From Streptococcus sp. 29892 (lineage in GTDB: Bacteria > Bacillota > Bacilli > Lactobacillales > Streptococcaceae): DNA of 64,000 bases. Location: NCBI RefSeq assembly GCF_032594935.1, contig NZ_CP118734.1:338001-402000 (forward strand), read 5' to 3'. This document shows, one piece after another, positions 7,261 to 15,807 of the stretch. A model generated the notes under the pieces. It made no database searches, was not told where the DNA came from, and saw only the letters and a program-made list of their open reading frames with translations. The first letter of the stretch is position 1. Each line of letters starts with the position of its first letter. Both the position numbers and the translations under genes were made by a program.

Positions 7261-9150
7261 ATGAACAATACTGAAATTGCAAAAAAAGTCATTGACGCCC
7301 TTGGCGGACGTGAGAACGTACGTAGTGTTGCCCACTGTGCGACTCGCCTTCGTGTCATGGTTGTTGATGAAGGAAAAATCGACAAGGATACAGTCGAAAA
7401 TATCGAAAAAGTACAAGGTGCTTTCTTCAACTCTGGTCAATACCAAATCATCTTTGGTACTGGTACAGTTAACAAAATCTACGATGAAGTTGTTGCCCTT
7501 GGTTTGCCAACTGCTACAACTGGTGAGCAAAAAGCAGAAGCAGCAGCTCAAGGGAATGCTTTCCAACGTGCCATCCGTACTTTCGGTGACGTATTCGTTC
7601 CAATCATCCCTGCTATCGTAGCAACTGGTCTTTTCATGGGTCTTCGTGGTCTTCTTGGAGCGCTTGGTTACACACTTCCTGAAGATTTGAACGTTTACTC
7701 ACAAATCTTGACAGATACAGCCTTCATCGTATTACCAGCCTTGGTAGTATGGTCAACATTCCGCGTATTTGGTGGGAACCAAACAATCGGTATTGTACTT
7801 GGTATGATGCTTATTGCTGGTCAATTACCAAATGCTTGGGTTGTAGCATCAGGTGGCGATGTGAAACCAACTATTTTCTTTGGTTTCATCCCAGTTGTAG
7901 GTTTGCAAGGTTCAGTATTGCCAGCCTTCATCATTGGTTTGATTGGTGCTAAATTTGAGAAAGCAGTCCGCAAGGTGGTTCCAGAAGTTCTTGATCTCTT
8001 GGTAACACCATTCATTACCTTGTTTGTTATGTCAATCCTTGGTCTCTTTGTGATTGGTCCAGTCTTCCACGTGGTTGAAAACTACATCTTGGCTGGTACA
8101 CAAGCTATTTTGAACTTGCCAATGGGTCTTGGTGGTCTCCTTATCGGTGGTGTTCACCAAGTTATCGTTGTATCAGGTGTTCACCATATCTTCAACTTCT
8201 TGGAAGCTCAATTGGTAGCAAACACTGGTGCTAACCCATTCAACGCTATCATCACTGCAGCTATGACAGCACAAGGTGCTGCTACAGTAGCGGTTGGTGT
8301 TAAAACGAAGAATCCTAAATTGAAAGCTCTTGCTTTCCCAGCAGCTCTTTCTGCCTTCCTTGGTATTACTGAGCCAGCTATCTTCGGTGTTAACTTGCGT
8401 TTCCGTAAGCCATTCCTTCTTTCATTGATTGCTGGTGCTATCGGCGGTGCTTTCGCATCAATCCTTGGTCTTGCTGGTACAGGTATGGGTGTTACAATCA
8501 TCCCAGGTATGACTTTGTACGCAGGTAACGGACAATTCTTCCAATATATCCTTATGGTAGCAGTATCATTTGCACTTGGTTTCGCTTTGACTTACTTCTT
8601 CGGTTATGAAGATGAGGAGAAAGACGTAAAAAAGCCTAATGCTTCAGCACAAGAAACAGCAAAAACGCTTGAAGAAGCAGAGACAGGACTTGTAGCTGAA
8701 GAAACTCTTGTATCTCCACTTTCAGGTGACGTAGTTGCCCTTGAAAATGTTAATGACCCAGTCTTCTCTTCTGGAGCTATGGGTAAAGGTTTGGCAGTTA
8801 AACCAACTGAAGGTGTTGTTTACGCACCAGCAGATGCAGAAGTAACAATCGCTTTTGAAACAGGTCATGCCTATGGTTTGAAAACAGCTTCAGGTGCAGA
8901 AATCTTGATCCACATCGGTATTGATACAGTATCCATGAACGGTAACGGATTTGAGAAATTGGTTGCAGCTGGCGACAAGGTGAAAGCTGGTACGCCACTT
9001 GCTAAATTCGATGCGGCGAAAATTGCTGAAGCTGGTCTTGATGATACAACTATGATCATCGTGACAAACACTCCTGACTTTACAGAAGTTTCACCACTTG
9101 CTGAGGGACCAATCGCTCATGGTGCAGACTTCTTGAAAGTTGCAAAATAA
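7261..9150 (+). CDS. scrA: Sucrose-specific PTS permease EIIBCA
   Basis: ScrA imports sucrose and phosphorylates it to sucrose-6-phosphate. The 629 residues carry the domain order B-C-A: EIIB about 1-85 with phosphocysteine C26 in SVAHCATRLRV, the membrane EIIC about 105-455 with many hydrophobic segments and the GITEPAIFGVN motif, a linker, then EIIA about 490-629 with the phospho-histidine H551 in LIHIGIDTV. The start follows AAGGAGATTTTTGCAAG. It lies back to back with scrB/scrR and is followed by a repeat, a terminator and scrK. Sugar specificity is inferred from the scr context; the family also includes trehalose and beta-glucoside permeases. Confidence 0.95.
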   Translation: MNNTEIAKKVIDALGGRENVRSVAHCATRLRVMVVDEGKIDKDTVENIEKVQGAFFNSGQYQIIFGTGTVNKIYDEVVALGLPTATTGEQKAEAAAQGNAFQRAIRTFGDVFVPIIPAIVATGLFMGLRGLLGALGYTLPEDLNVYSQILTDTAFIVLPALVVWSTFRVFGGNQTIGIVLGMMLIAGQLPNAWVVASGGDVKPTIFFGFIPVVGLQGSVLPAFIIGLIGAKFEKAVRKVVPEVLDLLVTPFITLFVMSILGLFVIGPVFHVVENYILAGTQAILNLPMGLGGLLIGGVHQVIVVSGVHHIFNFLEAQLVANTGANPFNAIITAAMTAQGAATVAVGVKTKNPKLKALAFPAALSAFLGITEPAIFGVNLRFRKPFLLSLIAGAIGGAFASILGLAGTGMGVTIIPGMTLYAGNGQFFQYILMVAVSFALGFALTYFFGYEDEEKDVKKPNASAQETAKTLEEAETGLVAEETLVSPLSGDVVALENVNDPVFSSGAMGKGLAVKPTEGVVYAPADAEVTIAFETGHAYGLKTASGAEILIHIGIDTVSMNGNGFEKLVAAGDKVKAGTPLAKFDAAKIAEAGLDDTTMIIVTNTPDFTEVSPLAEGPIAHGADFLKVAK

Positions 9151-9167
9151 TTCTAGACCTCCTCTTT

Positions 9168-9251
9168 GCTTTCATTACTTCGTTAACTCGCCTTGCCTAA
9201 CTTCAGTTATGCCTGCGGCTCGTTGCCTAGTACTGAAAGTAAGATGAAAGC
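9168..9251 (+). repeat. Dispersed intergenic repeat, copy B (short, 84 bp)
   Basis: This is a shortened relative of the elements at 2952-3100 and 52128-52265. It retains the ATTACTTCG start, the ACTCGCC block and the GGCTCGTTGCCTAGTACT block but lacks the central hairpin region. Its ends form a perfect 8 bp inverted repeat (GCTTTCAT at 9168-9175, ATGAAAGC at 9244-9251) whose sequence differs from that of copy A. It sits between the scrA stop and the scrA terminator. Confidence 0.75.
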
Positions 9252-9270
9252 CTAGAAATAATATATCTAG

Positions 9271-9295
9271 GAAAAAGGCGGTAAGCCTTTTTCTT
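9271..9295 (+). terminator. Terminator between scrA and scrK
   Basis: The 9 bp stem GAAAAAGGC / GCCTTTTTC with a five-base loop is followed by TTCT. Confidence 0.75.
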
Positions 9296-9308
9296 CTATT
9301 TCTATCTA

Positions 9309-9317
9309 TGGTATAAT
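9309..9317 (+). promoter_or_regulatory. Extended -10 promoter of scrK
   Basis: TGG followed by TATAAT lies 26 bp upstream of the scrK start codon, after the scrA terminator, so scrK can be expressed separately from scrA. Confidence 0.6.
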
Positions 9318-9343
9318 GAAAAAAACAAAAAGGGAGAAAATTC

Positions 9344-10225
9344 ATGACAAAATTATACGGAAGCCTTGAAGCTGGTGGAACGAAGTTTGTTTGTGCGGTT
9401 GGTGATGAGAATTTCCAAGTAATTGAAAAAACACAATTTCCAACGACAACGCCTTATGAAACTATTGAACGTACAGTTGAATTTTTCAAGCGTTATGAAG
9501 ACCGTTTGGCAGGTATTGCCATTGGTTCATTTGGTCCGATTGATATTGATCAAAATTCACAGACCTATGGCTATATTACCTCTACTCCAAAACCACACTG
9601 GTCAAACATTGACTTGCTTGGTTTGATTGCCAAGGAATTCAATATTCCGTTCTATTTCACGACAGATGTTAACTCATCTGCCTATGGTGAAACCTTGGTT
9701 CGTAAAGGTGTTAAGAGCTTGGTTTATTACACCATCGGCACAGGTATCGGTGCTGGTGCTATCCAAAACGGTGAGTTTATCGGTGGTTTGGGCCATACGG
9801 AAGCAGGTCATACCTATGTTGCTCTCCATCCATATGATGTCAAGCACGAGTTCAACGGCGTATGTCCCTTCCACAATGGCTGTTTGGAAGGCTTGGCTGC
9901 AGGTCCTTCACTTGAGGGCCGTACTGGCATCCGTGGAGAATTGATCGAACTTAACTCAGATGTCTGGGATGTTCAAGCCTACTACATTGCTCAAGCAGCT
10001 GTTCAAGCAACTCTGCTATACCGTCCACAAGTCATTGTATTTGGCGGTGGGGTTATGGCCCAAGAACATATGCTCAATCGTGTACGTGAGAAATTTGTCG
10101 GCCTCATGAATGATTACCTTCCAACACCAGATGTCAAAGAGTACATTGTAACCCCTGCAGTTGCTGAAAATGGTTCAGCAACACTTGGAAACTTTGCCTT
10201 GGCCAAACAAGTATCTGAAAAATAA
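9344..10225 (+). CDS. scrK: Fructokinase (ROK family)
   Basis: ScrK phosphorylates the fructose released by ScrB to fructose-6-phosphate for glycolysis. The 293-residue protein has the ROK ATP-binding start GSLEAGGTKFVCAVGDE, the phosphate loop GTGIGAGAIQNG, the sugar-binding GGLGHTEAGH, and the zinc-binding cluster with CPFHNGCLEGLAAG, all typical of ROK fructokinases. The start follows AAAGGGAGAAAATTC. Its own promoter and terminators on both sides make it monocistronic. Confidence 0.93.
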   Translation: MTKLYGSLEAGGTKFVCAVGDENFQVIEKTQFPTTTPYETIERTVEFFKRYEDRLAGIAIGSFGPIDIDQNSQTYGYITSTPKPHWSNIDLLGLIAKEFNIPFYFTTDVNSSAYGETLVRKGVKSLVYYTIGTGIGAGAIQNGEFIGGLGHTEAGHTYVALHPYDVKHEFNGVCPFHNGCLEGLAAGPSLEGRTGIRGELIELNSDVWDVQAYYIAQAAVQATLLYRPQVIVFGGGVMAQEHMLNRVREKFVGLMNDYLPTPDVKEYIVTPAVAENGSATLGNFALAKQVSEK

Positions 10226-10227
10226 TG

Positions 10228-10254
10228 AAAAATCCGACTTGTTCGGATTTTTTT
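10228..10254 (+). terminator. Terminator after scrK
   Basis: The stem AAATCCGA / TCGGATTT with a five-base loop is followed by a run of T, directly after the scrK stop. Confidence 0.85.
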
Positions 10255-10365
10255 GTGGCAAAAAAGCTGGTGCGAAAGGACGTAAGGGAGAGGCACTTTT
10301 AAATACGAAGCAGGGAATAGGATTCCTATCATCCAGCATAGAATTAGGCAAATACTGCTCAAGTA

Positions 10366-10374
10366 TGGTATAAT
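10366..10374 (+). promoter_or_regulatory. Extended -10 promoter upstream of the unknown gene before murC
   Basis: TGG followed by TATAAT sits 23 bp before the start at 10397. A perfect 13-base palindrome (ATAGGA-T-TCCTAT, 10317-10329) lies about 40 bp further upstream; its role is unknown. Confidence 0.6.
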
Positions 10375-10396
10375 AGAGTTTCGAAAGGACTAACTT

Positions 10397-11062
10397 ATGA
10401 TTAGAAAAGAGAAAAGATTTCCGCTAGTAGCTGATAATGAAGTGCTAGTTGGAGTAAATCCAATTATGAGTTTATATGATGAAAGCGACTTGATTAGTAA
10501 TATCAAGGGGCCCTATCAAGAAAAAGACTTTGCCTGGGAACCAAGCAGCCAGCCTAAGCAAGGCTCGACAAGTGGTCGAGGAGAGCTGGATGATGATCTC
10601 CTGCCTCCGCTTTTTGAGGCCAAATCAAGTCATTATTCGCGGAGAGAGCGTTTGCAACAATATCCCCAAGCCAAACCTACTCAGGTTAAGACTCAGGGTC
10701 AACTAGCGCGTGAGACTGCTCGTGAAGATTTGAAGAAGAAACGGTCCGCAACTTACCTGAGAGATGAAAAACCAACACCGGCCAAGGTTTTTGTCAAGTC
10801 AGCAGCCAGTCCTGCACCTGAGGTAAAAGTAGACACCTTGTCTCATCTGGCAGATAAGCTCCGTCAAACAGACTATATCTTGGCAGATATTCCTGCGGTT
10901 TATTCCTTGAAAAAGGAGGATAGAGACCAAGAGCAGCCGATTATCAAAAATTCCTATGACTTTTTGAAGAAAAGTCAGGTTTACAACTATCCTGAGCGTC
11001 AGCAACAGAGAGAGCGTCGCATTGCCCAGGAATTGAATTTAACAACTATAGAAGAGGACTAG
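10397..11062 (+). CDS. Conserved hypothetical protein upstream of murC
   Basis: I do not recognise a domain in this 221-residue protein. It is hydrophilic, rich in Lys, Glu, Gln and Pro, and has no membrane segment or signal peptide. The N-terminus ([18 protein letters not shown]) looks ordered, the middle (about residues 50-150) looks disordered and basic, and the C-terminal part (about 150-221) contains a predicted helical segment [20 protein letters not shown]. The start is preceded by GAAAGGACTAACTT. It ends two bases before murC, so it is very probably cotranscribed and perhaps coupled with it. A role in envelope growth is suggested only by that neighbour. Confidence 0.75.
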   Translation: MIRKEKRFPLVADNEVLVGVNPIMSLYDESDLISNIKGPYQEKDFAWEPSSQPKQGSTSGRGELDDDLLPPLFEAKSSHYSRRERLQQYPQAKPTQVKTQGQLARETAREDLKKKRSATYLRDEKPTPAKVFVKSAASPAPEVKVDTLSHLADKLRQTDYILADIPAVYSLKKEDRDQEQPIIKNSYDFLKKSQVYNYPERQQQRERRIAQELNLTTIEED

Positions 11063-11063
11063 T

Positions 11064-12395
11064 ATGACAAAAACCTATCATTTTATCGGGATTAAAGGAT
11101 CAGGCATGAGTGCCTTGGCACTGATGTTGCACCAAATGGGCTATAAGGTTCAGGGAAGTGATGTAGAGAAATACTACTTCACCCAACGTGGCTTGGAACA
11201 AGCTGGTATTGAGATTCTGCCCTTCGATGAGAAAAATATTACGGCTGATGTGGAATTGATTGCAGGGAATGCCTTTCGTCCAGATAATAATGTGGAGATT
11301 GCATTTGCTGATGCACAAGGCTTTAGCTACAAACGCTACCATGAGTTCTTGGGTGAATTCATGAAAGGTTTTACTAGCCTTGGTGTAGCAGGAGCTCATG
11401 GTAAGACATCAACGACAGGTCTTTTGGCTCATGTGATGCGCAATATCACAGACACCTCTTTCTTGATTGGGGATGGAACAGGTCGTGGCTCAGCCAATGC
11501 CCAGTATTTTGTCTTTGAGTCTGATGAGTATGAGCGCCATTTTGCTCCTTATTATCCTGAGTACAGCATTATCACCAACATTGACTTTGATCACCCAGAT
11601 TATTTTACTAGCCTAGAAGATGTTTTTAACGCCTTTAACGATTATGCTAAACAAGTTAAAAAAGGCCTCTTCGTCTATGGTGAAGACGAGCAGTTGCGTC
11701 GTATTACGGCCAATGCCCCAATCTACTACTACGGAACAGGGCCAGACAATGACTTTGTTGCCTATGATTTGAAGCCGTCGACGACTGGTTCACAGTTCAA
11801 GGTCCGTCACAAAGAACAAGAATTGGGTGAATTCCAAATTCCAACCTTTGGTAAGCACAATGTCATGAATGCAACAGCAGTTATTGCCAATCTTCACATA
11901 GCTGGTTTTGATTTGAGCTTGGTTGCAGAGCACTTGAAGACCTTTGCAGGTGTCAAACGCCGCTTTACAGAGAAGGTTGTCAACGATACAGTCATCATTG
12001 ACGACTTTGCCCACCATCCAACAGAAATCATTGCGACTATCGACGCGGCTCGTCAGAAGTATCCAAGCAAAGAGTTGGTAGCTATTTTCCAACCTCACAC
12101 CTTTACACGGACCATTGCCCTTTTGGATGAATTTGCAGATGCTTTGAATGGAGCTGATGCTGTTTACTTGGCACAGATTTATGGTTCGGCGCGTGAAACG
12201 GATAATGGTCAGGTCAAGGTAGAAGATCTGGCAGCTAAAATCAATAAAAAAGGTGGTCTGGTCACTGTGGAAAATACCTCACCGCTTTTGGATCATGACA
12301 ATGCAGTCTATGTATTTATGGGGGCTGGAGATATTCAGTCTTACGAGTATTCTTTTGAAAGATTGCTTTCCAGCTTGACAAATAATGTTCAATAA
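11064..12395 (+). CDS. murC: UDP-N-acetylmuramate--L-alanine ligase
   Basis: MurC adds the first amino acid to UDP-MurNAc in cytoplasmic peptidoglycan precursor synthesis, using ATP. The 443-residue length is standard. Visible features are the N-terminal Rossmann motif [14 protein letters not shown], the ATP-binding [12 protein letters not shown] near residue 110, the central domain with ESDEYERHF, and the ligase C-terminal domain starting near residue 300 with [12 protein letters not shown] and QPHTFTRT. It follows an unknown gene by two bases and is followed after 50 bp by an acetyltransferase gene. Confidence 0.97.
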   Translation: MTKTYHFIGIKGSGMSALALMLHQMGYKVQGSDVEKYYFTQRGLEQAGIEILPFDEKNITADVELIAGNAFRPDNNVEIAFADAQGFSYKRYHEFLGEFMKGFTSLGVAGAHGKTSTTGLLAHVMRNITDTSFLIGDGTGRGSANAQYFVFESDEYERHFAPYYPEYSIITNIDFDHPDYFTSLEDVFNAFNDYAKQVKKGLFVYGEDEQLRRITANAPIYYYGTGPDNDFVAYDLKPSTTGSQFKVRHKEQELGEFQIPTFGKHNVMNATAVIANLHIAGFDLSLVAEHLKTFAGVKRRFTEKVVNDTVIIDDFAHHPTEIIATIDAARQKYPSKELVAIFQPHTFTRTIALLDEFADALNGADAVYLAQIYGSARETDNGQVKVEDLAAKINKKGGLVTVENTSPLLDHDNAVYVFMGAGDIQSYEYSFERLLSSLTNNVQ

Positions 12396-12449
12396 GAAGA
12401 AAGACGGAGGCCTCTGGCCCCTGTTTTTCCGCTATTTAGGGGGATGTTT

Positions 12450-12932
12450 ATGGAGATTCGTTTTGCTCGATTATCGGATCTAGACCAGGTTTTTGAACTT
12501 GAAACTGCTAATTTTTCCAAAGAAGAACGGATTTCGGAGCAGGTTCTGGCAACCTTTTTAAGAGAGGTACCGCAGACTTGCTTGGTCATGGAAGAAGAGG
12601 GCCAATTAGCAGGCTTTATCCTGGCCAGTCCATGGGCCTCTGCCACAGTTACAGATGAAATTTTCTATCTGGAGTCTGGTCAGTTGCCGACAGGTCAGCA
12701 CCTGGCGATAGCCAGCCTATCAGTAGCTCCCAACTATCAAGGCCAGGGGATAGGGACCCTCTTGCTTGCAGGTCTAAAAGAAGTAGCTGTCCAAGGAAAC
12801 TATCAAGGGATTGCCCTGACCTGTAAGGAGAGCCTTATCAAATATTACCAAATCAATCAATTTGAGGACCAGGGACCTTCACAATCTCAATTTGGAGGAA
12901 AAACCTGGTATGATATGTATTGGAAAGCTTGA
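12450..12932 (+). CDS. GNAT family N-acetyltransferase
   Basis: A 160-residue acetyl-CoA-dependent acetyltransferase. The GNAT motif A is seen as IASLSVAPNYQGQGIGTLLLAGL, identified by the Q/RxxGxG/A core QGQGIG, and motif B region follows with ITLTCKESLIKYYQINQF-like residues typical of arylalkylamine/RimI-like members. I choose the ATG at 12450 rather than 12444 because the GGGGGA Shine-Dalgarno block would be too close to the earlier one. It lies between murC and mltG; substrate is unknown. Confidence 0.85.
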   Translation: MEIRFARLSDLDQVFELETANFSKEERISEQVLATFLREVPQTCLVMEEEGQLAGFILASPWASATVTDEIFYLESGQLPTGQHLAIASLSVAPNYQGQGIGTLLLAGLKEVAVQGNYQGIALTCKESLIKYYQINQFEDQGPSQSQFGGKTWYDMYWKA

Positions 12933-12947
12933 TATAAAGGGAATTTC

Positions 12948-12976
12948 TTGCATTTCCTAGGCCTTTGAGATATAAT
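12948..12976 (+). promoter_or_regulatory. Promoter of mltG
   Basis: TTGCAT and TATAAT with a 17 bp spacer, 30 bp upstream of the GTG start of mltG. Confidence 0.75.
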
Positions 12977-13006
12977 GTATAGTAACTGTGTGAAAGGAGC
13001 GATAGC

Positions 13007-14812
13007 GTGACAAAGGATACGAATGAAAATAACACGCAGTCTTCAAGTTTTCGCGATCAGATTTTGCGGGATTTGGAAGAATTGAAATTAAAACGTTTGG
13101 CAGACCAGGCCATCAAAGGTCAGACGGAACAACCAAACCAAGTGAAGGTTGACCAGCAAATAGAATTCCCTGCTGAACCAGTTAGCCAAAGTGAAACCAT
13201 TCCAGTTGGAGAAATGACTTATCCGGAGACCTATTTGGCAGAGGAAGGTCAAGAAAATCTTGAAGAAGAGGTTGAGGAAATCATTCCATCAGAGCCTGTT
13301 GTTGAGACGGAAGACCTTGTTGTCGAGAAGGAAGAAGTACCAACTTCTGCTCCAGTGACCCAAGATACGGTCGAACGCAATCTGGAAGAGTTGAGAAGAT
13401 TGGTTGCGGCGAATACCACTGGTTTTGAAAATGAACCATCACCAGTTGCAACTCCAGAAGCAGAAGTTGAACCCAGCTTAGAAGAGACATTTGTTGATTT
13501 TCCAGTAGAAGATGTTTCAGCAGTGACAGGTGATACAGAAATCATCTCCCTAGAAGATACCCTTCTAGCTTCAAAGATCAATGATGAAGCGCCTGCGGAA
13601 GAGTCAGCTCAGCCAGTAGTTGCAGCAGCCTTGCCATCTAGGAAGAATCTATCGAATAAGAGCAGTCTTCAACGCCGCAAGAAACAAGACAAGGCAGCCA
13701 AGCGTATCGTATCGGTAATCATGTCCTTGATTCTAGTAGTGGTAGTTGTGACTGGAATCGCAGGTTATATGTGGATCAAATCCAGCTTAGAGCCTGTGAA
13801 TGCAAAAGCAACTGAAGCTGTACAGGTTGAAATTCCAGAAGGTTCTTCTACATTAGAAATCGGTAAGATCTTGGTAGACAACCGGCTGGTGAAGAATGCA
13901 ACGGTCTTTAATTACTATTCAAAAATCAAGAGCTATAATAACTTCCAAAGCGGTTACTACAATTTGAAGCAAAGCATGTCGGTTGACGATATTGCAAAAG
14001 CCCTACAAGAAAGTGGGACTCCGACTCCTCAGAAAGAGCCGGCAGGTAAAATCTTGATCGTCGAAGGCTACACACTGACTCAAATCTCACAGGCTATTAC
14101 CAATAATACCAAGACAGAAGATAAGAACGATAAGACACCATTCACATCAGAAGAGTTTATGGCGACAGTGACCAACCCAGATTTCATCAATCGGATGGTA
14201 GCTGCCTACCCACAACTTTTTGCTAGCCTCCCAGCAGCAGATAGCGGTGTGCTTTATCAATTGGAAGGCTACCTCTTCCCGGCTGTCTACGAGTATGCTG
14301 ATGATACGACCGTCGAAGAGCTAGTTGAGCAGATGATTGCAGCTATGGATAACCGTCTGCAACCTTACTATGAAACGATTGCAGCCAAGAACTTTACTGT
14401 CAACGAAGTCTTGACATTGGCTTCATTGGTTGAAAAAGAAGGCTCTACAGATGAAGACCGTCGTAATATAGCAAGCGTCTTTATTAACCGCCTCAATGCA
14501 GGGATGCCTCTTCAGTCCAATATTGCTATACTCTACGCAGAAGGCAAACTAGGACAGGAAACAACCCTTGCTGAAGACGCAGCAATTGACACCTCTATCG
14601 AATCTCCATATAATATCTATTGGACCCCAGGTTTGATGCCTGGACCAGTGGACAGCCCAAGCGTATCAGCGATTGAGGCCGTGCTGAATGCCAATAAAAC
14701 GGACTACCTATACTTTGTAGCGGATGTTACAACTGGTACTGTTTATTTTGCACAAACACAAGAAGAGCATGATCAGAACGTTGCCCAATACGTCAATGCC
14801 CATCTAGAATAA
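13007..14812 (+). CDS. mltG: Endolytic murein transglycosylase MltG
   Basis: MltG cleaves nascent glycan strands at the membrane and is tied to peripheral peptidoglycan synthesis in streptococci. The 601 residues have a long acidic cytoplasmic region (1-230, with many Glu and Val-rich stretches), one membrane segment at about 233-256, and an extracellular YceG domain. The catalytic Glu lies in LASLVEKEGSTDEDR, and the family ending YNIYWTPGLMPGPVDSPS is present. The start is GTG, placed seven bases after AAAGGAG. The long N-terminal extension is typical of streptococcal MltG and absent from enterobacterial forms. Confidence 0.95.
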   Translation: MTKDTNENNTQSSSFRDQILRDLEELKLKRLADQAIKGQTEQPNQVKVDQQIEFPAEPVSQSETIPVGEMTYPETYLAEEGQENLEEEVEEIIPSEPVVETEDLVVEKEEVPTSAPVTQDTVERNLEELRRLVAANTTGFENEPSPVATPEAEVEPSLEETFVDFPVEDVSAVTGDTEIISLEDTLLASKINDEAPAEESAQPVVAAALPSRKNLSNKSSLQRRKKQDKAAKRIVSVIMSLILVVVVVTGIAGYMWIKSSLEPVNAKATEAVQVEIPEGSSTLEIGKILVDNRLVKNATVFNYYSKIKSYNNFQSGYYNLKQSMSVDDIAKALQESGTPTPQKEPAGKILIVEGYTLTQISQAITNNTKTEDKNDKTPFTSEEFMATVTNPDFINRMVAAYPQLFASLPAADSGVLYQLEGYLFPAVYEYADDTTVEELVEQMIAAMDNRLQPYYETIAAKNFTVNEVLTLASLVEKEGSTDEDRRNIASVFINRLNAGMPLQSNIAILYAEGKLGQETTLAEDAAIDTSIESPYNIYWTPGLMPGPVDSPSVSAIEAVLNANKTDYLYFVADVTTGTVYFAQTQEEHDQNVAQYVNAHLE

Positions 14813-14828
14813 CTTAGTAAATGTATTA

Positions 14829-14862
14829 CAAAATTATGTGGATCTCCACATAATTTTGTTTT
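14829..14862 (+). terminator. Terminator between mltG and greA
   Basis: A perfect 13 bp inverted repeat (AAAATTATGTGGA / TCCACATAATTTT) separated by TC is followed by GTTTT. Confidence 0.85.
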
Positions 14863-14897
14863 CATGAAAAATAAAGACAAAAGAAAAGGAAATGAAA

Positions 14898-15380
14898 ATG
14901 GCAGAAAAAACTTATCCAATGACCTTGGATGAAAAAGAAAAATTAGAAAAAGAATTGGAAGAGCTAAAGCTTGTCCGTCGTCCAGAAATTGTAGAGCGTA
15001 TTAAAATCGCTCGTTCCTATGGGGACCTCTCAGAAAACTCTGAGTATGAGGCAGCCAAGGACGAGCAGGCTTTCGTAGAAGGTCAAATTAAGATTATCGA
15101 AACAAAGATTCGCTATGCTGAGATTGTCAACAGCGACGCAGTAGCAGCAGACGAGGTAGCTATCGGTAAGACTGTTACGGTTCAAGAAATTGGTGAAACA
15201 GAAGAGGAAGTTTACCACATCGTTGGTGCTGCAGGCGCAGATGCCTTTGCCAACAAGATCTCTAATGAAAGCCCAATCGGTCATGCCTTGATCGGTAAGA
15301 AAACAGGAGATGTTACAGTGATTGAAACACCTGCTGGAAGCTATGAAGTGAAAATCTTGAAGGTTGAAAAAACCAAATAG
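14898..15380 (+). CDS. greA: Transcription elongation factor GreA
   Basis: GreA enters the secondary channel of RNA polymerase and stimulates cleavage of backtracked RNA. The 160 residues comprise the N-terminal coiled coil with the acidic tip ([28 protein letters not shown] is the functional motif) and the C-terminal FKBP-like domain ending in [13 protein letters not shown] choose the ATG at 14898 (MAEKTYPMT) over 14892 on family similarity and ribosome-site spacing. Confidence 0.96.
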   Translation: MAEKTYPMTLDEKEKLEKELEELKLVRRPEIVERIKIARSYGDLSENSEYEAAKDEQAFVEGQIKIIETKIRYAEIVNSDAVAADEVAIGKTVTVQEIGETEEEVYHIVGAAGADAFANKISNESPIGHALIGKKTGDVTVIETPAGSYEVKILKVEKTK

Positions 15381-15383
15381 TGT

Positions 15384-15414
15384 GGAGAGGGTCATCAGGA
15401 CTCTCTTTTTTTCT
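15384..15414 (+). terminator. Terminator after greA
   Basis: GAGAGGGTC and GGACTCTC can pair as an imperfect stem, followed by a run of seven T, four bases after the stop codon. Confidence 0.75.
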
Positions 15415-15547
15415 ATAATCGGCTCGATCGGCTCTTCAGATCTACCGCAAATCACCGGGAAGTATCCATCCGACTACATAAATAAGAAAAGAAGTGTTAA
15501 TATGTTGAAAACTAATCCAGGAAAGCTGACAAATTACTTGCAAATAA

Positions 15548-15555
15548 GGGGGGGG
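15548..15555 (+). repeat. Homopolymeric G8 tract
   Basis: Eight consecutive G in an AT-rich intergenic region, 253 bp upstream of the adhesin start codon. Such tracts can change length by strand slippage. Confidence 0.9.
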
Positions 15556-15619
15556 TGTGGTATGCTAGGAAGTAGTCCTTGTAGAGGGCTAGCACTAGGC
15601 AGGACGCAGTTCAAAAAGT

Positions 15620-15740
15620 CTTGTTCTACACTGCTTGATTTCTCGTTTCATTCCCTTATGTCAATATGAATTTTCTCCCCTATATAAAATTCTAAGGTAT
15701 AAATCATAAAAGAATAAGAAGTTAAGTAATGTAGAACAAG
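15620..15740. repeat. 11 bp inverted repeat around the adhesin promoter region
   Basis: CTTGTTCTACA at 15620-15630 and its exact complement at 15730-15740, 99 bp apart. It could be a regulator-binding pair, a long-range RNA stem or the ends of a small remnant element. Confidence 0.8.
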
Positions 15741-15807
15741 CCTAGAGCTCAGAAGGAGACAAGCCCTTCACATCTGTCTGGCAAGAAAAATTTTCAGGGA
15801 GGTTTCA

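Larger units (their letters stand above)
15415..15807 (+). promoter_or_regulatory. Gene-free leader region of the giant surface protein
   Basis: About 390 bp with no convincing gene. It contains a run of eight G at 15548-15555, an 11 bp perfect inverted repeat (CTTGTTCTACA at 15620-15630, TGTAGAACAAG at 15730-15740), AT-rich promoter-like blocks between them (ATGTCA at 15658, TATATAAAAT at 15681, GTATAAAT at 15697), and a small stem AGACA/TGTCT near 15758-15780. The ribosome site GGGAGG ends six bases before the start at 15808. A 101-codon open frame at 15364-15669 has no family features and I do not call it. Confidence 0.55.

Noticed and set aside
12396..12449. Possible terminator between murC and the acetyltransferase gene
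   Set aside because: The GGAGGCC/GGCCCC stretch gives only a weak, irregular stem and the T-run is short, so I do not call it.
15364..15669. 101-codon open frame after greA
   Set aside because: It starts inside greA, runs through the greA terminator and the G8 tract, and its product looks random in composition.
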